A DNA stretch of 64,000 nucleotides. Origin: Cellulomonas humilata. GTDB taxonomy: Bacteria > Actinomycetota > Actinomycetes > Actinomycetales > Cellulomonadaceae. Below are positions 1-7,671 of this stretch, one piece after another. Every line of letters starts with the position of its first letter. Position 1 is the first letter of the stretch. Position numbers and translations under genes: made by a program. Where the stretch lies: the NCBI RefSeq assembly GCF_030814415.1, contig NZ_JAUSVB010000001.1, positions 1,054,001 through 1,118,000 on the forward strand, read 5' to 3'. The notes under the pieces are model-generated. The model worked only from the letters and a program-made list of their open reading frames with translations, searched no databases and was not told the origin of the DNA.

Positions 1-515
1 TCAAGGCCTGCAGCGCGTCCACCCAGGTGATCATCCACACCGCCAACTCCGATAGCACCGCCCACCTGACGTGGTTCTACGACGGCATCAGGAACCAGGG
101 CGTGACCTGGGACATCACCGGCCTGTCCTACTACTGCTTCTGGCACGGCGGGCTCGACGCGCTGTACTCGGCCGTGTCCACCGCGCGCACCCGGTACGGC
201 AAGCCGGTCGTCCTCGTCGAGACCGCCTACCCGTTCACCACCGCGAACGCGGACTTCCAGGCGAACAGCGCCAACGGCACGTGCGCGGGGTTCGACGCGA
301 GCTGGACCAGCCAGGCGACGATGTTCCAGTACATCCAGAACACCGTCCGGAACGCGGGCGGCATCGGCGTCTTCTACTGGGAGCCCACCTGGACCGCCGT
401 GCAGGGCAACGGCTGGGACCCGTACAACATGAACGGCACCGGCGACGGCTGGGACAACATGGCCGTCTTCAGCTGGAGCGGCCGCGTCAACCCCGGCATC
501 CGCTGGACCCCCTGA
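1..515 (+). CDS. GH53 arabinogalactan endo-1,4-beta-galactanase, C-terminal part
   Basis: The gene is cut by the left window edge, so only the last about 170 residues are present, reading in frame from base 3. GH53 enzymes are secreted endo-galactanases that cleave beta-1,4-galactan side chains of pectin. Visible family features are 'GLSYYCFWHG' on a barrel strand, the 'VVLVETAYP' strand carrying the likely nucleophilic Glu, and the 'GVFYWEPTW' strand near the end. The protein stops soon after the barrel ('GIRWTP'), so no C-terminal carbohydrate-binding domain follows. The signal peptide and the acid/base Glu would be upstream of the window. It fits the pectin-degrading theme with the pectin methylesterase at 47.4-48.5 kb. 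Confidence 0.9.
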   Translation, partial: KACSASTQVIIHTANSDSTAHLTWFYDGIRNQGVTWDITGLSYYCFWHGGLDALYSAVSTARTRYGKPVVLVETAYPFTTANADFQANSANGTCAGFDASWTSQATMFQYIQNTVRNAGGIGVFYWEPTWTAVQGNGWDPYNMNGTGDGWDNMAVFSWSGRVNPGIRWTP

Positions 516-558
516 CGCCTCTTCCCGAGGGTGCGGCTGTCGTGAGACGGTCGCGACC

Positions 559-978
559 GTGCTCGTCGACAGGTTCGCCGGGGTGTGGTCGGTCGATCGC
601 GCCATCCTGGACGCGCGTGCCCGGCTGGAGGGTCACCTCGTTGGCACCGCGCAGTTCGAGCCCACCGACGACGGCGCTCTGGCCTACGTCGAGACGGGCG
701 TGCTCACCTTCGGCGGGGACGTCCGGCCGGCGGGTCGGCGACTGCTGCTGCGGGACGCGGGCGGACGCGCGGTCGACGTGCTGTTCGCCGACGGCCGTCC
801 GTTCTACCGGTTCGACCTGGTCGACGACCGCTGGGCAGGCGAGCACGCCTGCGGCGAGGACACCTACTCGGTGGCCGGGCACTTCCTCGGCGCGGACCGT
901 TTCGAGGAGGTCTGGCACGCCGTTGGCCCGCGGAAGGACTACCGCCTCACGACGGCGTACCGGCGGTCCGCGCCCTAG
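559..978 (+). CDS. DUF6314 family protein
   Basis: This is a 139-residue soluble protein starting at a GTG. It resembles the DUF6314 family: an N-terminal 'FAGVWSVDRAILD' segment, a central run of beta strands ('YVETGVLTFGG'), a 'FYRFDL' strand and a C-terminal 'HLVGPRKDY'-like segment, here 'HAVGPRKDYRLTTAYRR'. The strands suggest a small beta-barrel of the lipocalin or calycin type. No catalytic function is established and none is claimed. Its stop codon overlaps the stop of the convergent arr gene by four bases. The family call is from pattern memory. Confidence 0.7.
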   Translation: MLVDRFAGVWSVDRAILDARARLEGHLVGTAQFEPTDDGALAYVETGVLTFGGDVRPAGRRLLLRDAGGRAVDVLFADGRPFYRFDLVDDRWAGEHACGEDTYSVAGHFLGADRFEEVWHAVGPRKDYRLTTAYRRSAP

Positions 979-1403
979 TCGTCGATCTCCGCGAGGCCCT
1001 GCCGCTCGAGCTCGTCCAGGTGGTCGCGCATCGTCTGGAGCTGCTCGGGCGGGTGCCCGACCCAGTCCTCCACCTCCCCGACGACCCGCACCGGTTCACG
1101 GGTGCGATAGGACCTGGTGGGGTTCCCGGGGAACCGCTTGTCGGTGACGTTGGGATCGTCCTCGAGGGCGCCCGTGGGTTCCACGACGTAGATCCGGCCG
1201 CGGCCGTCGCCCCGAGCGAGCTCGGCACCCCAGGTCGCTGCGTCGAGCGTCGCGGTCAGGTAGACGTGGCCCGCAGTCCTGCCGCCGCCGAAGTTGGAGC
1301 GCCGGCCGGGCTCGAGCACGTCCCCGACCTGGAGGTCCGCCTTCGTGCCGTGGAAGAGGGCCCCGGACTCGTGGACCTCGAAGGGCTTCGGAGCGGTCGT
1401 CAT
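975..1403 (-). CDS. arr: NAD(+)-rifampin ADP-ribosyltransferase
   Basis: The 142-residue product has the whole Arr fold at family length. Arr enzymes move ADP-ribose from NAD+ to the ansa-chain hydroxyl of rifamycins and so inactivate them in the cytoplasm. Visible signatures are 'FHGTKADL' (His18), 'GRRSNFGGG', 'HVYLTATL' (Tyr48), 'IYVVEPTG', 'EDDPNVTDKRFPGNPTRSYR' (Asp82/83) and 'EPVRVVGEV'. The His-Tyr-Asp catalytic set known for Arr is therefore present. The ATG at 1403 was chosen because it gives the usual length; the frame stays open to 1547 but upstream codons look non-coding. It is divergent from the metal-sensor gene at 1474. No rifamycin-type palindrome is seen upstream, unlike helR at 11880. 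Confidence 0.93.
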   Translation of the reverse strand: MTTAPKPFEVHESGALFHGTKADLQVGDVLEPGRRSNFGGGRTAGHVYLTATLDAATWGAELARGDGRGRIYVVEPTGALEDDPNVTDKRFPGNPTRSYRTREPVRVVGEVEDWVGHPPEQLQTMRDHLDELERQGLAEIDD

Positions 1404-1428
1404 ACCCCCATCCTGCCGCCGTCGAGGG

Positions 1429-1466
1429 CGGTACATCCTTTTCTGAATACAGCACTCCGTGTACCG
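1429..1466. promoter_or_regulatory. Inverted repeat between arr and the CmtR-like gene
   Basis: CGGTACA (1429-1435) and TGTACCG (1460-1466) form a perfect 7-base inverted repeat 24 bases apart in the 70-base divergent intergenic region, just upstream of the ATG at 1474. It could be the operator of the ArsR/CmtR-like repressor. ArsR-family sites are usually more compact, so the assignment is tentative. Confidence 0.3.
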
Positions 1467-1473
1467 TCGCGCC

Positions 1474-1803
1474 ATGGGGACAGCCACGCTCACGCACACC
1501 TCCGCGCTCGCCCGGCTGGGGCACGCCCTGTCCGACGAGACGCGCACGCGGATCCTGCTGGCGCTGCGGGAGGCCCCGGCCTACCCGTCGGACCTGGCCG
1601 ACGCGCTGGGGGTCTCGCGCCAGGTGATGTCGAACCAGCTCGCGTGCCTGCGGGGGTGCGGGCTCGTCGAGTCCGTCCCCGACGGGCGTCGCACCTGGTA
1701 CCGGCTGGCGGACCCGCACCTGTCGTCGGCGCTCGGCGACCTGCTGCAGCTCGTCCTCGCCGTGGACCCGGCGTGCTGCGGACCGGACTGCACCTGCACA
1801 TGA
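1474..1803 (+). CDS. ArsR-family metal sensor, CmtR-like
   Basis: This is a 109-residue winged-helix repressor. The helix-turn-helix region 'YPSDLADALGVSRQVMSNQL' is followed by 'ACLRGCGLVE', which places Cys58 and Cys62 at the same spacing as the two recognition-helix cysteines of mycobacterial CmtR, a Cd(II)/Pb(II) sensor. The C-terminus 'DPACCGPDCTCT' supplies four more cysteines that could complete the metal site. ATG 1474 is preferred to the GTG at 1459 because CmtR proteins start close to the 'SALARLGHAL' helix. The stop overlaps the start of the CDF transporter (ATGA), so the two are probably co-translated and the sensor controls metal export. The inducing metal is inferred from homology only. 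Confidence 0.88.
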   Translation: MGTATLTHTSALARLGHALSDETRTRILLALREAPAYPSDLADALGVSRQVMSNQLACLRGCGLVESVPDGRRTWYRLADPHLSSALGDLLQLVLAVDPACCGPDCTCT

Positions 1804-2516
1804 GCAGCACTGCGGTCGACCGTCGGCCCCTGCTCGAACGGCGGATCCGGTGGATCGTCGCGGCGACGATCTCCTACAACGTCGTCGAGGCGGGCGTGGC
1901 GCTGGTTGCCGGTCGGCTCGCCTCGTCCTCGGCGCTCATCGGCTTCGGGCTGGACTCGATCGTCGAGGTGCTGTCCGCGGCTGCGGTCGCGTGGCAGTTC
2001 TCCGCTCCGAACCCGCACACGCGAGAGCGCGCCGCGATGCGGACGATCGCGTTGTCCTTCTTCGGCCTGGCTGCATTCGTCACGGTCGACGCTGCCCGGA
2101 CCTTGCTGAGCGCGACCGAACCGGAGCACTCCACCGCCGGGATCCTCCTGGCCGCCGTGAGCCTGGCGGTCATGCCGTTCCTGTCGTGGTTCGAGCGTCG
2201 CACCGGCCGCGAGCTCGGGTCGGCCTCCGCCGTCGCGGACTCGAAGCAGACCCTGATCTGCACCTACCTGTCCGCGGTCCTGCTGGTGGGGCTCGTCCTG
2301 AACAGCACCCTGGGCTGGTGGTGGGCCGACCCGGTCGCCGCTGTGGTGATCGCCGCGTTCGCCGTCCGGGAAGGCGTCGAGGCCTGGCGCGGTGACGCGT
2401 GCTGCACCCCGGTCTCCCAGCTCGTCGCCAGCGACGAGGCGCGTTGCGACGACGGCTGCTGCGACGACGACCGGCTCAGCGGGGTGGACGCTCACCGGCC
2501 CGCCACCGATCGCTGA
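1800..2516 (+). CDS. Cation diffusion facilitator family transporter
   Basis: This 238-residue membrane protein has about six hydrophobic helices and the CDF-type second-helix segment 'SSALIGFGLDSIVEVLSA', where the Asp is part of the metal path. CDF proteins export divalent metals by proton antiport. The C-terminus is short and rich in Cys, Asp and His ('DACCTPV', 'RCDDGCCDDD', 'DAHR'), replacing the usual cytoplasmic domain and probably binding metal. The start overlaps the stop of the CmtR-like sensor gene, so this is the likely target of that repressor. The last 41 bases overlap the convergent MFS gene. The substrate is not readable from sequence; Cd, Pb or Zn are guesses from the sensor type. 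Confidence 0.85.
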   Translation: MSSTAVDRRPLLERRIRWIVAATISYNVVEAGVALVAGRLASSSALIGFGLDSIVEVLSAAAVAWQFSAPNPHTRERAAMRTIALSFFGLAAFVTVDAARTLLSATEPEHSTAGILLAAVSLAVMPFLSWFERRTGRELGSASAVADSKQTLICTYLSAVLLVGLVLNSTLGWWWADPVAAVVIAAFAVREGVEAWRGDACCTPVSQLVASDEARCDDGCCDDDRLSGVDAHRPATDR

Positions 2517-3675
2517 GCAGGAGGAGGGCCGGCACGAGGACGAGGGCGCCGGCCGCGAGCGTCAGCGCGGACCACCCGGCGAGCGCGAGGACCACGGTCG
2601 AGGTCAGGGTGCCGGCCGCGGCGGAGATCCACACGACGGCCTCGACGGAGCCCTCCACGTCGGCGCGCTGCTCCGCGGGCAGCCCGACGGCGAGCGAGGC
2701 GCTGCCGCCGACGAAGCACAGGTTCCATCCGTAGCCGAGCACGAACAGACCCACCGCCTGAGGGACGAGGGCGCCGGAGGCGGCCACCAGCGTCGAGACC
2801 AGCAGCGTGCCGAGACCGAGCGCCATCACCGGCCCCGCGCCCAGGCCGTCGACGAGGCGCCCCGTGACCGGTGACAGCACGAACATGCCGAGCGTGTGGG
2901 CCGCGAGGACGAGGCCGACGACGTCCAGCCCGTGATGGTGCAGGTGCAGCTGGACCGGCACCGACGTCATCACGGCGGCCATCACGACCTGCCCGGTGAC
3001 CATCACGGCGAGGCCGTCGCGGCCCGCCGGGGAGCCCAGGATCGACCGCACCGGCACCGCCCGTCCGCCGGTGGGCCGTCGGGCCGTGCGCAGCCTGCTC
3101 ACCGCCAGCGCGGCGAGCAGGCCCGCCGGCACGCTGAGCAGGAACGCACCGGAGAGGGCGGGCTGTCCGAGGGTCTCGGCGAGCCGCGCGGTGGGCAGCA
3201 GGAGCAGCGGGCCGCCGACGGCGCCGACGGTGCCCGCCCAGACGATCAGCCCGATGGCGAACCCGCGTCGTCGGGAGGGCACGAGCTCGGCGGCCGCGTA
3301 CCGGGACAGCTGCGCCGCGGCGTTCCCCAGCCCGATCAGGAGCATGCCGACGACCAGCAGCGCGACGTTGCCGAGCGGCACGGCGACCGCACCGGCCGCG
3401 GCGCCGAGCGTGCTCGCCAGGTAGCCGAGCCGCAGGGCCGTCGGGGTGCCGGCGCGGTGGGTCAGCGAGGTGACCAGGAGGGCACCGAGCCCGGTGCCGA
3501 CGACGGCCGCGGTGCCGGGCACCCCGCCCCAGGCCTGCCCCAGGACGTCGACCGCGACCAGCGCGGCCACCGTGCTGGTCGTCGCGATGACCGCACTGTT
3601 CAGGGCGGCGCCGACGAACAGCGCCGCCGTCGCCGGGGCGACCGCGGTGGGGATGGGTGCCGTGCTCAGTGCCAT
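2476..3675 (-). CDS. MFS transporter
   Basis: The 399-residue protein is almost entirely hydrophobic with about 12 predicted helices and a central charged loop ('RLRTARRPTGGR'). The loop after helix 2 ('LTHRAGTPTALRLGY') and the helix 4-5 region ('ARYAAAELVP'-like, here 'SRYAAAELVPSRRRGFA') match drug-efflux type major facilitator permeases. It is divergent from the Lrp-type regulator at 3781 with 105 bases between, which suggests that regulator controls it. Its 3' end overlaps the CDF gene. The substrate is unknown. Confidence 0.85.
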   Translation of the reverse strand: MALSTAPIPTAVAPATAALFVGAALNSAVIATTSTVAALVAVDVLGQAWGGVPGTAAVVGTGLGALLVTSLTHRAGTPTALRLGYLASTLGAAAGAVAVPLGNVALLVVGMLLIGLGNAAAQLSRYAAAELVPSRRRGFAIGLIVWAGTVGAVGGPLLLLPTARLAETLGQPALSGAFLLSVPAGLLAALAVSRLRTARRPTGGRAVPVRSILGSPAGRDGLAVMVTGQVVMAAVMTSVPVQLHLHHHGLDVVGLVLAAHTLGMFVLSPVTGRLVDGLGAGPVMALGLGTLLVSTLVAASGALVPQAVGLFVLGYGWNLCFVGGSASLAVGLPAEQRADVEGSVEAVVWISAAAGTLTSTVVLALAGWSALTLAAGALVLVPALLLLSDRWRAGERPPR

Positions 3676-3780
3676 GCGTTCGACGCTACGAAGGGCCGGC
3701 GCCGCGGTGAATGGCCGATCGCAGGCGTTCGTCGCACTTTGCCTGGTGATCGTGACGTGTTCCGGGGTTACGGTTTGCAG

Positions 3781-4293
3781 ATGAGCAGACCGCTCGACGG
3801 CACCGACTGGCGCATCCTCTCCGAGCTCCAGGACGACGGCCGCCTGTCGTTCAACCAGCTCGCCCGCAAGGTCAACCTGTCCGCGCCCGCGGTCGCCGAC
3901 CGGGTGCGGCGGCTGGAGGAGGCCGGCGTGATCGCCGGCTACCAGGCCCGGATCGACCCTGCTCGCGCAGGCCTCCCGCTGACCGCGTTCATCAAGCTGC
4001 GCTGCTCACCCGGACGCTGCCTGCTCAAGACCACGGCGTCCGACGAGTTCCCCGAGGTCGTCGAGATCCACAAGCTCAGCGGCAGCTCGTGCACCCTCCT
4101 GCGGGTGCGCGCCTCGTCGATGCCGCATCTGGAGGAGATCTTCGAGCGCATCGGGAGGCACGGCGAGATCGACACCCAGATCGTGCTCTCCACCCAGTAC
4201 GAGGGCCGCCCGGTCGCGGAACCGCCCGTGAACAACCCCTCCGCCCAACCGTCTCCGGGATGGAGCCGCGAGGCTCGACCGGACGACGCCTGA
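3781..4293 (+). CDS. Lrp/AsnC family transcriptional regulator
   Basis: This 170-residue protein has an N-terminal helix-turn-helix ('LDGTDWRILSELQDDGRLSF', then 'NQLARKVNLSAPAVADRVRR') and a C-terminal ligand-binding RAM domain ('PEVVEIHKLSGSSCTLLRVR'). The final about 20 residues are a disordered tail rich in Pro and Ser. ATG 3781 gives the canonical 'MSRPLDGTDW' start, so the long open frame upstream of it is non-coding. It lies divergent from the MFS gene and probably regulates it in response to an amino acid or related metabolite, as is usual for the family. Confidence 0.9.
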   Translation: MSRPLDGTDWRILSELQDDGRLSFNQLARKVNLSAPAVADRVRRLEEAGVIAGYQARIDPARAGLPLTAFIKLRCSPGRCLLKTTASDEFPEVVEIHKLSGSSCTLLRVRASSMPHLEEIFERIGRHGEIDTQIVLSTQYEGRPVAEPPVNNPSAQPSPGWSREARPDDA

Positions 4294-4303
4294 GTCCTGG
4301 GCG

Positions 4304-4822
4304 TCACTGCGCGGGCACGCACCCGCCGTCGGCGATCATCCCGTCGGTCTCCACCTCGGCGTGCTCGGCGTCGAGCATCCCGACGAGGCACAGCCCGCCG
4401 ACGGAGATGATCACCCCGATCGACGACGGCGCCGCGGGGTCGCCGGCCGGCTCCACCCACGGCACGTCAGGCTCGAAACCGGCGTCCTCGAGCGCGACGT
4501 TCACGGCGTCGACCGACAGCGGAGCGCCGACGAGGGAGGCCAGAGCCTCCTGCGCGGCAGCCCGCTGCGGTTCGACCTCGGCCCGGCCGTCGTCGCTCGG
4601 CTCGAACCTCTGCCGGTACGCGTCGTTCTGCGCCATCGCCGCCTCGCCGTCGTACGGGACGCAGTCGGCGGGCATCTCCTGACCCTCGACGATCGGGCAG
4701 GCCGCGGTCGGCGTCACGGACGCGTCCCCGGCCGGCGTCACACCGGGGCGGTCGGCACAGCCTGCGGCGAGGAGTGCGACGGCGACGATCGGGACGAGTG
4801 CGGCGCGGGTGCGGTGGAGCAT
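4304..4822 (-). CDS. Putative lipoprotein of unknown function
   Basis: The 172-residue protein has a clear lipoprotein signal: a positive N-terminus, a hydrophobic core and the lipobox 'LLAAGC' with Cys22 as the acylated residue. A Thr/Pro-rich linker follows, then 'CPIVEGQEMPADCVPYDG' with two cysteines. The C-terminal half ('VNVALEDAGFEPDVPWVEP', 'CLVGMLDAEHAEVE') resembles small actinobacterial lipoproteins of the DUF6993 type, though this match is from memory and weak. It is exported and membrane anchored; no activity can be assigned. Its 3' end lies ten bases from the convergent Lrp gene. Confidence 0.7.
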   Translation of the reverse strand: MLHRTRAALVPIVAVALLAAGCADRPGVTPAGDASVTPTAACPIVEGQEMPADCVPYDGEAAMAQNDAYRQRFEPSDDGRAEVEPQRAAAQEALASLVGAPLSVDAVNVALEDAGFEPDVPWVEPAGDPAAPSSIGVIISVGGLCLVGMLDAEHAEVETDGMIADGGCVPAQ

Positions 4823-4952
4823 GCCGGTCAGGCTCGCAGCGGTCGCCGCCGCCTGTCAGCCCGGTCGTCCCGATCGTCACCGGACCGAGACCCGGCCGTG
4901 TCCGACCACCGGCGTAGCGTGGAGTGGTTGCGTCGGGTTGAGGGGGCTCACC

Positions 4953-5873
4953 GTGAAGCGATCGTGGATGACCGGTCTCGTGGTTGCGCTGCTGGTCCTG
5001 GGCGGGTCGTCCGCGGTGGCGTCGCCGCCAGGAGGGTCTCTGCACCGGGGGCATCCGGTGCACGTCGTGATCGGCGACTCCCTGCCGGCGGGCCAGCAGT
5101 CCGTCCCGCCCGCGGTCGACTTCCCGACGACGGCCGCGCTGTGGAAGGCCAGCGGCTTCGTCGCGCAGTTCCACGAGGTGCTCCGCGACGAGCTGGTCTG
5201 CGCGCCGGGACGCCCGCACCACCACCCCCCGGGGCGCAGCTGCCGCGCTCTCGAGCTGGTGAACCTCTCCCGCACCGGCATCCCGGGGGTCGCGGCGGGA
5301 GTGACGACCGCGACGGTCCTGCAGCCCGGTGACCAGCTCGACCAGGCGGTGGCGCTCATCGAGGAGCGCAACGACAACCGGTCGCCGCGCGACGACGTCG
5401 TGGTCATCACCGTCTCGGTGGGCGGCAACGACCTGTACGGGCCGGCCGTGCAGGCGTGCGTCCCACCGACCGGCTCCTGCGTCCCCGCGCTCCAGGCGAC
5501 GTTCGCCGGCTTCGAGGTCCGGTACGACGAGATCCTCGCGACCCTGCGGGAGTCGGCCGGTCCCGACACAGCGATCCTCGCGATGACGTACTACAACCCG
5601 CTGCCGTTCTGCGCCCTCGGCGCGGCGAACCCGGACATCGCCCGCGTCCTCGGCGACTTCATCCTCGAGGGCGGAAACATCGGCCTCGGTGCCATGCCGC
5701 TGGGCTTCAACGACCGGCTGCGTCAGGTGGCGGACAGGTACGACGCGATCGTGGTGGACACCTTCGGGACGCTCGGTGCGGGCGACTTCGTCGGGGGCTC
5801 GGACTGCGTCCACCCGGACGGTGACGGCCACCGTGCGCTCGCGGACGTGTTCGCGACGACCTACCCGGGCTGA
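4953..5873 (+). CDS. Secreted SGNH/GDSL-type hydrolase
   Basis: This 306-residue protein starts with a signal peptide ('MTGLVVALLVLGGSSAVAS', likely cut near residue 24). The SGNH blocks are visible in order: 'IGDSLPAG' with nucleophile Ser43, a Gly-containing segment 'LSRTGIPG', 'SVGGNDLYG' with the Asn of block III, and 'DCVHPDGDGH' with the Asp-His pair of block V. These enzymes hydrolyse esters of lipids or carbohydrates outside the cell; the natural substrate is not readable. GTG 4953 is preceded by a purine-rich AGGGGG and gives a proper signal peptide, so the longer frame from 4809 was rejected. Confidence 0.9.
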   Translation: MKRSWMTGLVVALLVLGGSSAVASPPGGSLHRGHPVHVVIGDSLPAGQQSVPPAVDFPTTAALWKASGFVAQFHEVLRDELVCAPGRPHHHPPGRSCRALELVNLSRTGIPGVAAGVTTATVLQPGDQLDQAVALIEERNDNRSPRDDVVVITVSVGGNDLYGPAVQACVPPTGSCVPALQATFAGFEVRYDEILATLRESAGPDTAILAMTYYNPLPFCALGAANPDIARVLGDFILEGGNIGLGAMPLGFNDRLRQVADRYDAIVVDTFGTLGAGDFVGGSDCVHPDGDGHRALADVFATTYPG

Positions 5874-6013
5874 CGCCTCAGGCGGTCGGCTCCAGCTCGA
5901 CGGTGTGGTCGCCCTCGCGAGCGTCCCGACAATCCCTCGGACCGCACCCCATGCGCACACGACCTCCGCACGTCACGCGAGGTACTACGTGGTGACGCCG
6001 CTAGCGTCGGCCC

Positions 6014-6532
6014 ATGATCGTCTGGATCAACGGAACGCACGGCGCAGGCAAGACGACCGTCAGCGCTCTGGTGCAGGCGCTGCTCCCGGACGCCCGCGTG
6101 CTCGACGCCGAGAAGGTCGGCGAGACGCTCATGGACATCACGCCCGGCCTGCCGGAGACGGACAACTTCCAGCACTGGCCGCCGTGGCGGCCGCTCGTCG
6201 TCGAGACCGCCCGCCGCGTCCTCGACTACACCGGCGGCACCCTGGTGATGCCGATGACCGTGCTCGTCGAGCAGTACTGGCGGGAGATCAGCGCGGGCCT
6301 CGCCGAGCACGGCATCCCCGTGCGGCACTTCGTGCTCCACGCCGACCAGGACACCCTCCGCGCACGGATCGAGGGCGACGCGGTCATGGGCCCGTCGGCG
6401 TTCCGGCACCAGTACGTCGAGCCCTACGCCGAGGCGGCCCGCACGTGGCTGCACGCCGAGGCCGAGGTCGTCGACACCACCCACCTCACACCGGAGCAGG
6501 CGGCCCGGCGGATCGTCGAGTCCCTCGGCTGA
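6014..6532 (+). CDS. P-loop ATPase/kinase, TmrB-like
   Basis: This 172-residue soluble protein opens with 'MIVWINGTHGAGKTTVSAL', a Walker A loop directly at the N-terminus. That arrangement and the later 'FVLHADQDTLRARI' segment (lid with Arg) are typical of small kinases and of the TmrB family, named after a Bacillus tunicamycin-resistance protein. 'VVDTTHLTPEQAARRIVESL' is the usual C-terminal helix. Whether it phosphorylates a metabolite or an antibiotic cannot be told. It is monocistronic, flanked by the convergent aminopeptidase gene. Confidence 0.8.
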   Translation: MIVWINGTHGAGKTTVSALVQALLPDARVLDAEKVGETLMDITPGLPETDNFQHWPPWRPLVVETARRVLDYTGGTLVMPMTVLVEQYWREISAGLAEHGIPVRHFVLHADQDTLRARIEGDAVMGPSAFRHQYVEPYAEAARTWLHAEAEVVDTTHLTPEQAARRIVESLG

Positions 6533-6562
6533 CGGCGGCCCCCACGCTGCCGGTCGCGTCGC

Positions 6563-7333
6563 CTACGTCCGCAGGGTGAGGATCTCGGCTCCGTCGTCGG
6601 TGATCGCGATGGTGTGCTCGCTGTGCGCGGTCCGGCAGCCGGTCGCGCTGCGCAGCGTCCAGCCGTCGGCGTCGGTGACCAGCTCGGCGGTGTCGGCCAT
6701 GACCCACGGCTCCAGGGCGAGCAGGAGCCCGGGACGCAGCGTGTACCCGCGGCCGGGCCGTCCGGTGTTGGTCACGTGGGGGTCCTGGTGCATCGTCGAC
6801 CCGATGCCGTGACCGCCGAACTCGGTGTTGATCGGGTACCCCGCTGCACCGAGCACGGAGCCGATGGCGTGGGAGAGGTCGCCGATGCGAGCCCCGGGGC
6901 TTGCGACGGCGATCGCCGCGCTCAGGGCGCGCTCGGTGGCGTCGATCATCGCGACGCTCTCCGCGGGGCGTGCTCCGCCGACGAGGAAGCTGACAGCGGA
7001 GTCGGCCGCGATCCCGCCCGTGGAGACGGCGAGGTCGAGCGACAGCAGGTCGCCGTCGGCGAGCGTGTAGTCGTGGGGCAGCCCGTGGAGGACGGCGTCG
7101 TTGACGGACGTGCAGATGTAGTGGCCGAACGGTCCGCGGCCGAACGACGGCGCGTAGTCGACGTAGCAGGACACCGCCCCGGCCTCGACGATCATCGCCT
7201 GCGCCCACCGGTCGATGTCCAGGAGGTTGGTGCCGACCGTGGCGCGGTCCTTGAGCGTCTGGAGGATGTGCGCCACGAGGGCACCGGTCTCCCGCGCTCG
7301 GGCCAGCTCGGCGGGGCTCAGGATCTCGATCAT
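6563..7333 (-). CDS. map: Type I methionine aminopeptidase
   Basis: The 256-residue enzyme removes the initiator Met from nascent proteins. Metal-binding and catalytic motifs are complete: 'CTSVNDAVLHGLP' (His), 'LSLDLAV' and 'GIAADSAV' (two Asp ligands), 'GHGIGSTMHQDPHV' (His), 'LLLALEPWV' (Glu) and 'HSEHTIAIT' with the final Glu. ATG 7333 gives 'MIEILSPAEL', the usual N-terminus. It is not next to secY/infA, so it is probably a second copy rather than the housekeeping gene. It diverges from an XRE regulator at 7399 across a 65-base region carrying direct repeats, which suggests specific regulation. Confidence 0.92.
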   Translation of the reverse strand: MIEILSPAELARARETGALVAHILQTLKDRATVGTNLLDIDRWAQAMIVEAGAVSCYVDYAPSFGRGPFGHYICTSVNDAVLHGLPHDYTLADGDLLSLDLAVSTGGIAADSAVSFLVGGARPAESVAMIDATERALSAAIAVASPGARIGDLSHAIGSVLGAAGYPINTEFGGHGIGSTMHQDPHVTNTGRPGRGYTLRPGLLLALEPWVMADTAELVTDADGWTLRSATGCRTAHSEHTIAITDDGAEILTLRT

Positions 7334-7363
7334 GCGGCGTCCTTCGTGCGGGCTTCCAATAAC

Positions 7364-7386
7364 TATCCCGGCCATATTATCCCGGC
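7364..7386. promoter_or_regulatory. Tandem TATCCCGGC repeats, candidate XRE operator
   Basis: TATCCCGGC occurs at 7364-7372 and again at 7378-7386, a 14-base period in the divergent map/XRE intergenic region. The local AT-rich sequence around the second copy looks promoter-like. Same-face repeats beside an XRE gene are a likely operator that would control both divergent genes. Confidence 0.45.
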
Positions 7387-7398
7387 TACGATCGTGCC

Positions 7399-7668
7399 AT
7401 GGTCAGGTTGCCGCTCACCCCCGACGAGCTCGAGCGCGGACAGCGCCTGGGTGCCCTGCTGCGTCGCGCCCGGGGACAGCGTTCGATGCTCGACGTCGCG
7501 CTCGATGCCGGCGTCTCGCCGGAGACCCTCCGGAAGATCGAGACGGGCCGCGTCGCGACCCCTGCCTTCCCGACCGTCGCGGCGATCGCCGCCGTCCTCG
7601 GCCTCTCGCTCGATGCGGTGTGGGCGGAGATCAGCGAGGCCGAACCGAGCGAGCGGTTGGCCTCGTAG
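7399..7668 (+). CDS. XRE-family HTH regulator
   Basis: This is an 89-residue single-domain protein. 'QRLGALLRRARGQRSMLDVA' and 'LDAGVSPETLRKIETGR' form the Cro/CI-type helix-turn-helix, followed by 'PAFPTVAAIAAVLGLSLDAV' as helices 4 and 5. No sensor domain is present. It is divergent from the methionine aminopeptidase and shares the repeat-bearing intergenic region, so autoregulation and control of map are likely. It ends three bases before the convergent phosphatase-like gene. Confidence 0.9.
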   Translation: MVRLPLTPDELERGQRLGALLRRARGQRSMLDVALDAGVSPETLRKIETGRVATPAFPTVAAIAAVLGLSLDAVWAEISEAEPSERLAS

Positions 7669-7671
7669 GCC

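Noticed and set aside
1404..1473. Second rifamycin-associated element upstream of arr
   Set aside because: The 70-base region holds no CTTGCGGCAAG-like core; only the GGTACA/TGTACC repeat is present.
585..1799. Open frame upstream of the CDF transporter start
   Set aside because: It runs over DUF6314, arr and the sensor in other frames; only the part from ATG 1800 has a recognisable domain.
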